64,000 nt of DNA from Desulfocicer vacuolatum DSM 3385 (GCF_900176365.1 NZ_FWXY01000006.1:124001-188000); one strand, 5' to 3'. Positions 9,212-17,190 are shown, numbered from the stretch's first letter. The notes: a model not told the origin generated them from the letters alone. Numbers and translations are program-made.

Positions 9212-9979
9212 ATGCGTTTGGGATTTGTTGGGACAGGAAATATTACAGAGGCCATTGTCACCGGTCTTTGCACATCATCCACTCCACCGGGAGAAATATG
9301 GGTCTCCCCCCGCAACAGGGAAAAAGCTGACAGCCTTGCATCAAATTATCGTGGTGTGGTGAATGTGGCAAACGCCAACCAAACCGTGCTGGATAACTGC
9401 GATGTGGTGTTTCTGGCCATCCTTCCCCAGCACAAAGAGGAGATTTTGCCCTCGCTGGTATTTCGGGAGGATCACATTGTTGTGCATCTGCTGGCCGGAA
9501 CCACCATTCCGGAGATGGTTCCCCTGGTAAAACCGGCCTGGCGTATTGTCAGGGCTGTTCCTTTGCCCTGTACTGCCATACATGTGGGGCCCATTGCTGT
9601 TTTTCCGGATCATGAGGTGGTCTCTTCGCTTTTTGATCCTCTGGGAACGGTAATTGCCGTGGATGAGGAAGCCAAGCTGGAAACCCTGGCCATTATTACG
9701 GCCTTGCTTGCTCCCTATTATGCCATGGTGGAAACGGTGGTGAACTGGGGTGAAAAACAGGGCATTGACCGTAAGGATGCCGCCAGCTACACCGCCTCCA
9801 TGTTTGGTGCATTGTCTGTGATTGCTCAATCCCGGGCAGACGGCGATCTTGCCACCCTGAAAAAAGAGTGTATGACCCCTGGCGGGCTCAATGCCCTTGC
9901 CATGGAAATCATTGACAGCAAGGGAGGATTTGAGAATATCATTCCGGCCCTTGAGGCGGTGAAAGAAAAAGTCAGTTGA
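9212..9979 (+). CDS. Pyrroline-5-carboxylate reductase-family protein
   Basis: A 255-residue NAD(P)-dependent reductase of the ProC family. It has an N-terminal Rossmann motif (MRLGFVGTGNITEAIV), then DVVFLAILPQ, RAVPLPCT in place of the usual RxMPN, and a C-terminal helical dimer region ending TPGGLNALAMEIIDSKGG, close to the ProC signature TPGGxT. The changed RAVPLP segment suggests it may not be a housekeeping proline enzyme. Placement directly behind a BCCT carrier under a sigma-54 promoter suggests a role in using an imported betaine (proline betaine is a possibility), but that is inference. Start 9212 follows GGAGG; a terminator follows the gene. Confidence 0.85.
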   Translation: MRLGFVGTGNITEAIVTGLCTSSTPPGEIWVSPRNREKADSLASNYRGVVNVANANQTVLDNCDVVFLAILPQHKEEILPSLVFREDHIVVHLLAGTTIPEMVPLVKPAWRIVRAVPLPCTAIHVGPIAVFPDHEVVSSLFDPLGTVIAVDEEAKLETLAIITALLAPYYAMVETVVNWGEKQGIDRKDAASYTASMFGALSVIAQSRADGDLATLKKECMTPGGLNALAMEIIDSKGGFENIIPALEAVKEKVS

Positions 9980-10018
9980 TCTTGCGGATCTAATAAAATC
10001 GTAAGCTTAAAGCAGATG

Positions 10019-10067
10019 ACATCCCTGTTTGTATCCGGTTTTTTGATATGGACAGGGATGTTTTTTT
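10019..10067 (+). terminator. Rho-independent terminator after the BCCT/ProC-like operon
   Basis: ACATCCCTGT (10019) pairs with ACAGGGATGT (10052), a perfect 10-bp stem with a 23-base loop, followed by seven T residues. It lies 40 bases after the stop of the ProC-like gene. Confidence 0.85.
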
Positions 10068-10150
10068 AAGGTGTCCCCGCATATCCAAAATCTCATTAGC
10101 ATGCAAAGTATGCCTGTTGCAATTTTGTATTTATTTTGATGGCGCAAAAT

Positions 10151-10183
10151 GAAAAAATTTTTTTAAAATTAAAAAAATTTTTC
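10151..10183. promoter_or_regulatory. A/T-tract palindrome upstream of a sigma-54 promoter
   Basis: GAAAAAATTTTTTT and AAAAAAATTTTTC form a near-perfect palindrome made of A and T tracts, centred about 120 bases before the sigma-54 promoter at 10283. The distance suits an activator- or IHF-binding region. The sequence is of low complexity, so the role is uncertain. Confidence 0.35.
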
Positions 10184-10282
10184 TTTTAATACTGATTTTC
10201 AATAATGGAATTTTATTGCCTTAATAACGGGTATGTCCTGTTGATATTCTGAATATTTGAAAAATGAAATAATATAATATCG

Positions 10283-10297
10283 TGGTACGATTTTTGC
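10283..10297 (+). promoter_or_regulatory. Sigma-54 promoter of the ferredoxin/aldehyde oxidoreductase operon
   Basis: TGGTAC-GATTT-TTGC fits the -24/-12 consensus with correct GG-GC spacing. It lies about 150 bases before the ferredoxin start, in an otherwise gene-free spacer. Confidence 0.72.
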
Positions 10298-10449
10298 TAA
10301 AAAATACTGCCAATGGCTTACAAAAAATAACAACTGATTTTGCAATTCAAACAACTGAAACTGCGCTTCTTTTTTTGTATTGATGGTGGATTTGCAGAAT
10401 TACACAGGTAACAGTTAAAAACAAACAGTAACCGTATGAGGAATAAAAC

Positions 10450-10827
10450 ATGGGACTTATTTTCAACAATGAAACCTGCTCAGGCTGCAAGGCCTGTGAG
10501 CTTGTCTGTACCCTGCAGAACCTGAAGGAAATCAATCCTTCCAAGGCAATGTTGCATGTATATGGAAAATTTCCAGACCCTGGCAAATATTATGTGGACA
10601 TCTGTGATCAGTGCGGAGCCTGTGCCGAGGCCTGCCCCCAGGACGCCATTGAGCTTAAGGGACAGACCTATCGCATCAATAAGGATAAATGCGACAAGTG
10701 CATGGCATGTGTGCCTGCCTGCCCGGTGAATCTGGTGAAGGTTGATGACGATGGGTATCCTTATAAATGCATTAATTGCAAACAGTGTGTCACTGTCTGT
10801 CCAAGGGATGCGTTAACATTTGAATAG
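10450..10827 (+). CDS. Ferredoxin-like protein with four [4Fe-4S] motifs, partner of the aldehyde oxidoreductase
   Basis: A 125-residue iron-sulfur protein. Four CxxCxxxC(P) motifs are visible: CSGCKACELVC, CDQCGACAEACP, CDKCMACVPACP and CINCKQCVTVCP, enough for up to four [4Fe-4S] clusters. No membrane segment or signal is present, so it is cytoplasmic. GAGGA precedes ATG 10450. It is the first gene after the sigma-54 promoter and lies 181 bases before the aldehyde ferredoxin oxidoreductase gene. Similar small polyferredoxins accompany AOR genes in other anaerobes and are taken to carry its electrons. The spacer 10828-11008 shows no gene and no terminator. Confidence 0.9.
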   Translation: MGLIFNNETCSGCKACELVCTLQNLKEINPSKAMLHVYGKFPDPGKYYVDICDQCGACAEACPQDAIELKGQTYRINKDKCDKCMACVPACPVNLVKVDDDGYPYKCINCKQCVTVCPRDALTFE

Positions 10828-11008
10828 TGGCCTTGATAGATTGCCTGTGTTGATTAAATTAAATCCATTCACGATCAATAAGAATACAGGTGATTGAACC
10901 CACACTTAAACAGTGGCCATGGCAGGCTCACTTGTTACAATAAAGTTTGAAACCCTATGATATGCAATATGTTGATCAGGGTTCCATGTAAATAGTCTGG
11001 AGGATAAC

Positions 11009-12898
11009 ATGTTATACGGATATGCAGGCAACACCCTCAGAATTGATTTGAGCGCCGGAAAAGTAGAGAAAGAACCCCTGAAAAAAGAGTGGGTGGACGA
11101 GTTCATCGGTGGACGTGGATTCACATCAAAAATTTTATATGATGAGAATCCCCCCAATGTAGAACCCTTTGACCCTGAAAATAGATTCATCATTGCCATG
11201 GGCCCCTTGAGCGGTCTGTTTCTACCTGCCAGTGGAAAAACCCATTTCTGCACCAAATCTCCGGCCACCGGTGGATATGGTGACAGCAATATGGGGGGGC
11301 ATTTTGGTGTTAACATGAAGTACGCCGGTTACGATGTGACCATTATTAAAGGCAAGGCCAAGGAGCCTTCATATATATTCATAGACAATGATACTGTGGA
11401 AATCAGACCTGCCGGGCAATATTGGGGTAAAGGGTCCACAGAGGTGGAAAGCGCCATGAAAGAGGAGCTGGGGGAAGAGTACCAGATTCTGACCATTGGT
11501 GAAGCTGGTGAAAATCTGGTTAATTTTGCCTGTATTTCCCATGATTTTGGTCGCCAGGCCGGTCGTATCGGCATTGGGGCGGTACTGGGTTCTAAAAATA
11601 TTAAAGCCATTGTGGCAAGGGGAACCAAGAGCATACCGGTGTTTGATCCCAAGGGGCTTTTAAAAAAAGGAAAAGAAACCTATGCCGCCTGCCGGGAAAA
11701 ACCCGGTTTTAAAGGTTGGACCCCGGAGGGAACTGCCGGTATCACCAACTGGTGTAATGATGTGGGTGCCCTTCCCACCCGGAACTTCCAGACCTCCCAC
11801 TGCGACTATGCCGATAAGATCAACGGGAAAGCCATCTTAAAAGAGCTTAAAATCACAGATAAGGGCTGTTTTGCCTGTCCCATCCCCTGTGGCAAGTACG
11901 GCCATGCCAAAACAAAACGGGGCAATGTGTATGTGGAAGGTCCGGAGTATGAGACCTTGTCTCTTCTGGGTAGTAACTGTGAGCTGGATGACATCCACGG
12001 CATCGCCTATACCAACTATATCTGTGACGAGGTGGGCATTGACACCTGCTCTGCCGGTGCCGTTGTCAGTTTTGCCCTGGAGTGTTATGAAAAAGGCTAT
12101 ATTTCAAAAGAAGAGATGGGCATGGATGTGAAATGGGGGGATCTTGACTCCATTGTCCATATTTTGAACATCATTGCCAAGAGAGAAGGTATTGGCGATA
12201 CTTTGGCCCTGGGTGTACAGGGCGCTGCTGAAAAGATTGGATATGACAGCAGTAAATTTGCCATCCATGTAAAAGGGCTGGAGTGGACCGGTTATGAATC
12301 CCGTAATGCCCCCGGCATGATGTTGGGTTACATGACATCGGACATTGGTGCCCACCACGGTCGCTGCTGGGTGTTGGGATCTGATGTGGCAACGGCCGTG
12401 GGAGGCGATAAAAATGCCACGGTGCATGATCTGATCTCCGGTGATTCTGACTTTGATACCATTCCCAAGGCAGATCATAAAAATGTGGTGCCTCTGGTGT
12501 TGAAATCCCAGCATTTACGACCTGCCTTTGATATTCTTGGTACCTGTCGGCTCCAGTACATGGAGATCGGTCTTGAGACCGAATATTACGAAGAACTTTA
12601 TTATTATGCCACAGGTAAAAAGATGGATTTTAATAAAGATCTGCTGCTTCTTTCTGAGAAAATATGGCATTTGAACCGGATGTTTAACAAAAGGGAAATT
12701 TCCGATTTCGGCAGAAAATATGATTATCCCCCGGCACGGTTTTATGAGGAAAAAATCCCCAACGGTCCCAATAAAGGCCATGTGATGGATCTTGGGGTTA
12801 TCGAAGAAATGCTGGATACCTATTATGAGGCCAGGGGCTGGGATGAAAACGGTATTCCCACCCAGGCAACCCTGGAAAAGCATAATTTGACCGTATAA
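11009..12898 (+). CDS. aor: Aldehyde:ferredoxin oxidoreductase (tungsten enzyme)
   Basis: A 629-residue member of the AOR family, which oxidises aldehydes to acids with ferredoxin at a tungsten-bis-pyranopterin site. Visible features are the N-terminal LRIDLSAGKV and IGGRGFTSKIL typical of the first domain, the cluster ligands GCFACPIPC (about residue 292) with a distant fourth cysteine in ILGTCRLQ, and the conserved GPEYETLSLLG segment. Its length is normal for the family. GGAGG precedes the start. It follows the polyferredoxin under the same sigma-54 promoter, and a MoaD-like gene for pterin cofactor assembly follows after repeat DNA. The stop codon lies inside the beginning of a dispersed repeat. 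Confidence 0.93.
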   Translation: MLYGYAGNTLRIDLSAGKVEKEPLKKEWVDEFIGGRGFTSKILYDENPPNVEPFDPENRFIIAMGPLSGLFLPASGKTHFCTKSPATGGYGDSNMGGHFGVNMKYAGYDVTIIKGKAKEPSYIFIDNDTVEIRPAGQYWGKGSTEVESAMKEELGEEYQILTIGEAGENLVNFACISHDFGRQAGRIGIGAVLGSKNIKAIVARGTKSIPVFDPKGLLKKGKETYAACREKPGFKGWTPEGTAGITNWCNDVGALPTRNFQTSHCDYADKINGKAILKELKITDKGCFACPIPCGKYGHAKTKRGNVYVEGPEYETLSLLGSNCELDDIHGIAYTNYICDEVGIDTCSAGAVVSFALECYEKGYISKEEMGMDVKWGDLDSIVHILNIIAKREGIGDTLALGVQGAAEKIGYDSSKFAIHVKGLEWTGYESRNAPGMMLGYMTSDIGAHHGRCWVLGSDVATAVGGDKNATVHDLISGDSDFDTIPKADHKNVVPLVLKSQHLRPAFDILGTCRLQYMEIGLETEYYEELYYYATGKKMDFNKDLLLLSEKIWHLNRMFNKREISDFGRKYDYPPARFYEEKIPNGPNKGHVMDLGVIEEMLDTYYEARGWDENGIPTQATLEKHNLTV

Positions 12899-13171
12899 CT
12901 GCCATGGGCAGGCCTTATTCTGGCCTCGGTCTGCCCGCAACAAAGCTTGAAATACATCCCAGATCTGCGAGGCATTTGATATAACGGGCATCTCCTGTGG
13001 GACACAACAAATATAGGGTCGTAGACGCGGAGCCAAATGGTATGATACCGCCGCCCCCCCCGATGGGCAATGGGCCCGGACCGGAACTGTAGACAGCTCA
13101 ATTGTCCGGTTCCTATTACCCATCGGGGGGGCGGCTCTGCTGAGGTTGCCTTGGAGGCTGCCTTTTCATAT
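12896..13171 (-). repeat. Dispersed hairpin repeat, copy 1 (modules M3-M2), interrupted by a MITE
   Basis: Read on the minus strand this copy carries module M2 then M3. M2 is an imperfect hairpin: GCCGCC-polyC-GATGGG at 13050 pairs with CCATCG-polyG-GCGGC ending at 13135, with ACCGGA/TCCGGT inside. Beside it lies the unpaired arm GGAGCCAAATGGT and ATAGGGTCGTAGACGCGG, nearly identical in the other complete copies. M3 (12896-12990) has the GGCAGGCC/GGTCTGCC hairpin. The repeat overlaps the AOR stop codon and ends at CATAT, where a MITE is inserted. Confidence 0.85.
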
Positions 13172-13340
13172 ACTCAACTTTCGGGCTTCATTTCAAAGCC
13201 GGCATTTTAAAATGTACCGACGGGGTCAGGCTTTTGTTATTGATGTTATCGACCAAGGCCTTTGCCAACGAAAAAAGCCTCGATAATGTCAATAACGAAA
13301 GCCTGACCCCACCACGAAATGCGAACACCGAAAGTTGAGT
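13172..13340. mobile_element. 169-bp MITE inserted in the dispersed repeat
   Basis: Perfect 13-bp terminal inverted repeats ACTCAACTTTCGG (13172-13184) and CCGAAAGTTGAGT (13328-13340) are flanked by the direct repeat CATAT (13167-13171 and 13341-13345), a likely target-site duplication. The interior is a large hairpin: GGGGTCAGGCTTT at 13222 pairs with AAAGCCTGACCCC ending at 13310, continued by GTTATTGA/TCAATAAC. It has no coding capacity, so it would need a transposase in trans. Confidence 0.8.
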
Positions 13341-13388
13341 CATATAAAAAAAATATACAGAAAATTTGGGACTGACGAGGTTCTCGGG

Positions 13389-13637
13389 ATGATCAATATA
13401 AAATTAAAACTTTCCGCAAGTCTTTTGTGCATATTAAAAGATGTGAATAATATTAAACCGGAGATCAGCACCCTGAAAGTGAAAAAGGGAACCACCATTC
13501 GGGAGTTGCTCTTGATGGAAAGGATCAATCCCCTGCTTGCCCCCATGGTGAGCATCGGTAATCAAAAAGTTGATCTTCGAACAACCCTTGATAAAGATGA
13601 AACAGTGACTGTTTTTGGGCCCCTGGCCGGAGGTTAA
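13389..13637 (+). CDS. MoaD/ThiS-like sulfur-carrier protein
   Basis: An 82-residue ubiquitin-fold protein ending in the hallmark Gly-Gly (FGPLAGG), which is adenylated and thiocarboxylated in pterin cofactor and thiamine synthesis. Beta-grasp features are ISTLKVKKGTTIRELLL and DKDETVTVFGPLAGG. ATG 13389 fits the fold; the frame is open back to a TTG at 13335, which overlaps the inserted MITE. It lies downstream of AOR, and MoaD-like genes commonly accompany tungsten AORs, so a role in making the dithiolene of tungstopterin is inferred. The repeat and MITE now separate it from AOR. Confidence 0.85.
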   Translation: MINIKLKLSASLLCILKDVNNIKPEISTLKVKKGTTIRELLLMERINPLLAPMVSIGNQKVDLRTTLDKDETVTVFGPLAGG

Positions 13638-13935
13638 TTCTTTCTATGGTATGCCATGGGGCACTATTGTAATGTCAGTGCTTAATTTTAGGATAACTAT
13701 TCCTGAACAGGCAAGAGCAGTACTGGTCTGGGAGGTGTATCATCCTAAATCTTAGTTTTGATTATGCACTATGATGAAAATTAACGGTATTTTGGCATGC
13801 TTCATTTTCCAGTTTACATTTTGCAAAAAGATATACCCATTTCCCGGGAAAACTTGATGGAAAAGTGTAAACTACTTTTGAAGTTGTATGAAAGATGCCG
13901 GTATTTTTATGGTGAATCAATTATGGCTTTTTCCA
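13638..13935. other. Gene-free spacer between the MoaD-like gene and pspC
   Basis: No credible coding frame. TTAGGAT (near 13689) and ATCCTAA (near 13740) could pair over a 45-base loop, but there is no T-run. The two flanking genes are convergent. Confidence 0.4.
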
Positions 13936-14397
13936 TCAATACTGTTCGCCGGACATTTTTCGGTCCCATTCAAATTCTCTGGTGGTCACTGTATCTTCCA
14001 TGCGCCGAATGCGCCTTTCCAATGAGTCAAACCGGCTTTTTAATGTCCTGACGGCGCCGGCTCTGGAGTTGACATAATTGTTATAGAAATCTTTTTCTTC
14101 TTCGGTTTCAAGGGGTTTCACCGGTCGGGGTTTCATGAGAAATGCACCGGCAAGATAGATACCGATGACGGGCCAAAGACCACTGAAAAAAAAGGTAATC
14201 ACAAAAATTACCCGGACCCAGAAAACCGAAAAATTAAAGGATTCACTGATGCCCTTGCAAACCCCCATGATGATGCCGTGGCGGGAACGAAATATCCCCT
14301 GGGAAGCAGCCTTCCCAAATCTGGAAGAGTGTCCGGCACGAAATCCCCGGGGATGTCTTTGGCGGTGCCATTGTCTTTGTTTATATCCTTTTCTCAT
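13936..14397 (-). CDS. pspC: Phage shock protein C
   Basis: A 153-residue protein with the PspC domain: FRSRHGIIMGVCKGISESFN, then a hydrophobic segment VIFVITFFFSGLWPVIGIYL and a C-terminal coiled coil (KSRFDSLERRIRRMEDTV). In enterobacteria PspB and PspC sense inner-membrane stress and draw PspA away from PspF. The first 35 residues are unusually basic and histidine-rich. It overlaps the end of pspB by four bases (ATGA), so the two are translationally coupled. Confidence 0.9.
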   Translation of the reverse strand: MRKGYKQRQWHRQRHPRGFRAGHSSRFGKAASQGIFRSRHGIIMGVCKGISESFNFSVFWVRVIFVITFFFSGLWPVIGIYLAGAFLMKPRPVKPLETEEEKDFYNNYVNSRAGAVRTLKSRFDSLERRIRRMEDTVTTREFEWDRKMSGEQY

Positions 14398-14633
14398 GTG
14401 TTATTCCCTTTTTTTTGTTCCATGAGAATGGTTTCAAGGGCTTCCACCCGTTGTTCCATTCTGGATAGTCCTGTGTATATTTCCTGTATCATGGTGGCCT
14501 CCTCATTTTGTTTGCTGCGATCCTGTGCACCTCCCTGGCGCATCTTGAAGATCATGAAAAAAATGGCAGCAACAACGAGCAGCACCAGAAAAATGCCGGT
14601 GAAAACAATGCCTGCAATAAAAACGCTTTTCAT
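14394..14633 (-). CDS. pspB: Phage shock protein B
   Basis: A 79-residue PspB: one N-terminal membrane helix (VFIAGIVFTGIFLVLLVVAA) followed by a cytoplasmic coiled coil ending YTGLSRMEQRVEALETIL, typical for the family. The ATG at 14633 lies 10 bases after AGGAGA; a TTG directly before it is in frame. It is the middle gene of pspABC and is expected to pair with PspC in the membrane. Confidence 0.92.
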   Translation of the reverse strand: MKSVFIAGIVFTGIFLVLLVVAAIFFMIFKMRQGGAQDRSKQNEEATMIQEIYTGLSRMEQRVEALETILMEQKKGNNT

Positions 14634-14706
14634 CAAAAGCCGATCTCCTTTAATATCAATACCCGGGGCGGGGTTTTATTGTTTCTATCCCCGGGTCTTT
14701 GATGGA

Positions 14707-15384
14707 TTAATCCTGCCGGATGTCGCCCTTGGTACGGGCGGACTTTAACCGTTGCAGTTCCTGTTCAATGTCATCATCCATGATAATCTCTTCAAATTGT
14801 TCGTCAAGGCTTGATTTTACGCCATAGTTCACCAGGTCTGCCTCTGCCTCCATCTGTTCAATGCGGCTTTCCATTTTATCAAAGCGTGCAAGGGTTTCGT
14901 GGTTGTCCATGCGTCGAATATCCTCTCCTGCCTGTTTTTTGCGCCGGGCATGGATCTGGCGTTGAACCAGCATGCGTTGTTTTTCCCGGGAGGTTTTCAG
15001 TTTGTCTTCCAGCTGTCTGATCTCTTCCTGATATTGTTCCACCAAGGCACCGTGTTGGGTGAATTCCTCCTCCAGAATGTCAATTTTGCCTGAAAAACGT
15101 TTTTTTTCCATTAATGCTTCCCGGGCAAGGTCATCCCGCCCCTTGATCACGGCAAGTTCGGCCCGGGTGTTCCATTGATTGAGGCGTTCCCGTACATTGT
15201 CCAGATTACGCTGAACTTTTTTCTGGCTGGCAATGGCTCCGGCACAGGAGGTCTTGAGCTCCACCAGGGTGTCTTCTATTTCCCGGATCATCATTTTAAT
15301 CATTTTTTCCGGATCTTCTGCCTTGTCCAGCATGGAATTCATGTTGGCTGTGATGATATCTTTAAAGCGTGTGAATATACCCAT
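14707..15384 (-). CDS. pspA: Phage shock protein A
   Basis: A 225-residue PspA/Vipp1-family protein, an ESCRT-III-like coiled-coil protein that binds stressed membranes and restrains PspF. It starts MGIFTRFKDIITANMNSMLD, with KAEDPEKMIKMMIREIEDTL next, both diagnostic, and is helical throughout. AAGGAGA sits six bases before ATG 15384; the ATG two codons upstream is too close to it. A sigma-54 promoter lies about 390 bases upstream, and a complete dispersed repeat occupies most of the leader in between. Confidence 0.95.
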   Translation of the reverse strand: MGIFTRFKDIITANMNSMLDKAEDPEKMIKMMIREIEDTLVELKTSCAGAIASQKKVQRNLDNVRERLNQWNTRAELAVIKGRDDLAREALMEKKRFSGKIDILEEEFTQHGALVEQYQEEIRQLEDKLKTSREKQRMLVQRQIHARRKKQAGEDIRRMDNHETLARFDKMESRIEQMEAEADLVNYGVKSSLDEQFEEIIMDDDIEQELQRLKSARTKGDIRQD

Positions 15385-15410
15385 GATCATTCTCCTTTGT
15401 GAGTATTTTA

Positions 15411-15755
15411 TAACTGCCACGGGCAGAGTGTATTTTGAGCCTGCTCTGCCCGTGGCAGTTTTTATATGAAAAGGTAGCCTCCAAGGCAACCTCAGCAGAG
15501 CCGCCCCCCGATGGGGAATAGGAACCGGACAATTGGGCTGTCTACAGTTCCGGTCCGGGCCCATTGCCCATCGGGGGGCGGCGGTATAATAGCATTTGGC
15601 TCCGCGTCTACGACCCTATATTTGTTGTGTCCCACAGGATATGGCAGTTTATATGAAATACTCCGCCAATCAGGGGAGTATTTCAAACTTCGTTGTGGGC
15701 AGAGCCGGATCAGAATACGGTCCACCCGTGGCGGTTATATAAAAACGGGTCGTCC
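15411..15755 (+). repeat. Dispersed hairpin repeat, copy 2: most complete copy (M1-M2-M3)
   Basis: M1 (15411-15464): a perfect 17-bp stem AACTGCCACGGGCAGAG/CTCTGCCCGTGGCAGTT. M2: GCCGCCCCCCGATGG (15500) pairs with CCATCGGGGGGCGGC (to 15582), continued inward by GGG.AAT.GG/CC.ATT.CCC and ACCGGA/TCCGGT; the conserved arm GCATTTGGCTCCGCGTCTAC follows, then CGACCCTATATTTGTTGTG. M3 (about 15640-15755): GAAATACTCC/GGAGTATTTC, then GGGCAGAGCCGGATCAG with its partner. All of it lies between the psp promoter and pspA. Confidence 0.88.
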
Positions 15756-15775
15756 CTATTCTGATAAAATGAATT

Positions 15776-15790
15776 GCAGAAACTGTGCCA
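15776..15790 (-). promoter_or_regulatory. Sigma-54 promoter of pspABC
   Basis: On the minus strand TGGCAC-AGTTT-CTGC matches the -24/-12 consensus with one change (CTGC for TTGC). It faces pspA and lies between divergent pspF and pspA, as expected for a PspF-controlled operon. Confidence 0.72.
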
Positions 15791-15905
15791 TGTTCATAAT
15801 AATCTTTTTAATTAATATTAACAGATGGTTATGATTTGAGCCCTTGAAATTAAAAAATAAGCGTGTTAGGTCTTTATCTGATATATTGAGGAATTTAACC
15901 ATATA

Positions 15906-16955
15906 ATGGTGAAAATAACCATGGCTCGACATCCCTGTGTCCAACATTCAATTGTACCTGAAGCCCTGGGGCAGTCCGAGGTGTTTCTCGATTTCCAGGA
16001 GCGATTGTCCCGGGTGGCCCCCATAGAGCGCCCTGTTCTCATCCTTGGGGAGCGCGGCACCGGCAAGGAACTTGCTGCATCCCGGCTGCATTTTTTGTCC
16101 CACCGATGGGAAAAACCGCTGGTTACCCTCAATTGTGCCTCCCTTGCCCCCACCCTGGTGGAAACAGAATTGTTCGGTCATGAAAAAGGTGCGTTCACAG
16201 GGGCTGCCCATCGTCGCACCGGACGGTTTGAGGCGGCACACCGGGGAACGTTGTTTCTGGATGAAATCGGCACCGTGCCCATGGAGGTCCAGGAAAAAAT
16301 TTTACGGGTGGTGGAGTATGGTGTGTTTGAGCGGGTGGGAGGTTCGCTGCCCATGGAGGTGGATGTTCGCATTATCAGTGCCACCAATGCAGATCTTCCC
16401 ACCATGGCCCGCCAGGGCAGGTTCAAAGAAGATCTGCTGGATCGCCTATCCTTTGAAGTGTTGTTTGTCCCTCCGTTGCGGGAGCGAAAAGGGGATATTT
16501 CTTTGCTGGCCCGGCATTTTGCCATGCGCATGGCCTATGAACTTGGCATTGATGCGGTTCCCGAATTCAGCGCATCGGCCATGGAAGGTCTGGAACATTA
16601 TCCCTGGTATGGAAATGTCCGGGAGTTAAAAAATGTTGTGGAACGCGCAGTTTACCGGGCCCGGGGCAGGGTGATTCATGACATTGTTTTTGATCCCTTT
16701 GTGTCTCCCTATGGGGCCATTCCCCATAAGAAAACAGTGGAGGGGGCGTTTGACGGTGTTAGCAGGGTATCTAAAGCAGATTACGATCCTTCCGGGGAAA
16801 CATCATTGATTGCTGCAAGAAAGGCCCTGGAACTTTTCATGCTCAGAAATGCCCTTGAATCCAACCGATACAACCAGAAAAAGGCGGCAGATCAATTGGG
16901 GATTAGCTATGATCAACTTCGGGGACTTTACCGAAAGTACAAAGAACGGCTTTAG
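15906..16955 (+). CDS. pspF: PspF, sigma-54 activator of the psp operon
   Basis: A 349-residue enhancer-binding protein without a receiver or PAS domain, as in PspF. The AAA+ core has Walker A GERGTGKE, the GAFTGA loop (HEKGAFTGAAHRRTGRFEAA), Walker B LFLDEIG and the arginine fingers in FKEDLLDRLSFEV. A Fis-type helix-turn-helix ends the protein (NQKKAADQLGISYDQLRGL). Divergent orientation to pspABC and the sigma-54 promoter between them support the assignment. It probably starts at ATG 15906, with GAGGA somewhat far upstream; ATG 15921 is possible. Confidence 0.92.
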   Translation: MVKITMARHPCVQHSIVPEALGQSEVFLDFQERLSRVAPIERPVLILGERGTGKELAASRLHFLSHRWEKPLVTLNCASLAPTLVETELFGHEKGAFTGAAHRRTGRFEAAHRGTLFLDEIGTVPMEVQEKILRVVEYGVFERVGGSLPMEVDVRIISATNADLPTMARQGRFKEDLLDRLSFEVLFVPPLRERKGDISLLARHFAMRMAYELGIDAVPEFSASAMEGLEHYPWYGNVRELKNVVERAVYRARGRVIHDIVFDPFVSPYGAIPHKKTVEGAFDGVSRVSKADYDPSGETSLIAARKALELFMLRNALESNRYNQKKAADQLGISYDQLRGLYRKYKERL

Positions 16956-17127
16956 AGTCTTGCCGTGGGCCTGCTGTGGATAGTTTAGGGCTACAGTTTC
17001 TTATGAAAACATGTTGAAAAAAAGGTGATGGTTTGCCAAAGTATTAATTTAGGGTGTCAGCAGTTTTCAATTTACCGTTTACCCGAAATCTCATCCATAA
17101 AACATATCAATTTGGGTATGGTTAAAT

Positions 17128-17152
17128 GGTAAATCAATAAGGTCTGAGTCCC
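17128..17152 (-). repeat. Second copy of the short repeat seen at 7308-7332
   Basis: GGTAAATCAATAAGGTCTGA and the next bases match the complement of 7308-7332 at 23 of 25 positions. It sits in the 16956-17190 spacer, which otherwise shows no gene. Confidence 0.5.
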
Positions 17153-17190
17153 TTATACTGCACCAAGCATAAATTTGGAATTTAAATAAA

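Noticed and set aside
12515-13123. Minus-strand open frame running through repeat copy 1, and sister frames in copies 2, 3, 4 and 14 (peptide MGNRNRTIELSTVPVRAHCP)
   Set aside because: The frames exist because repeat copies are alike; they begin or end in unrelated flanks, differ in frame between copies and have no ribosome sites.
12896-13340. CRISPR array suspected from regularly recurring repeat units
   Set aside because: Units are long, differ in order and orientation, lie far apart and have no uniform spacers; no cas genes are present.
15500-15582. M2 hairpin as a simple Rho-independent terminator
   Set aside because: No T-run follows the stem in any copy, the same hairpin occurs in both orientations, and several copies lie inside operons.
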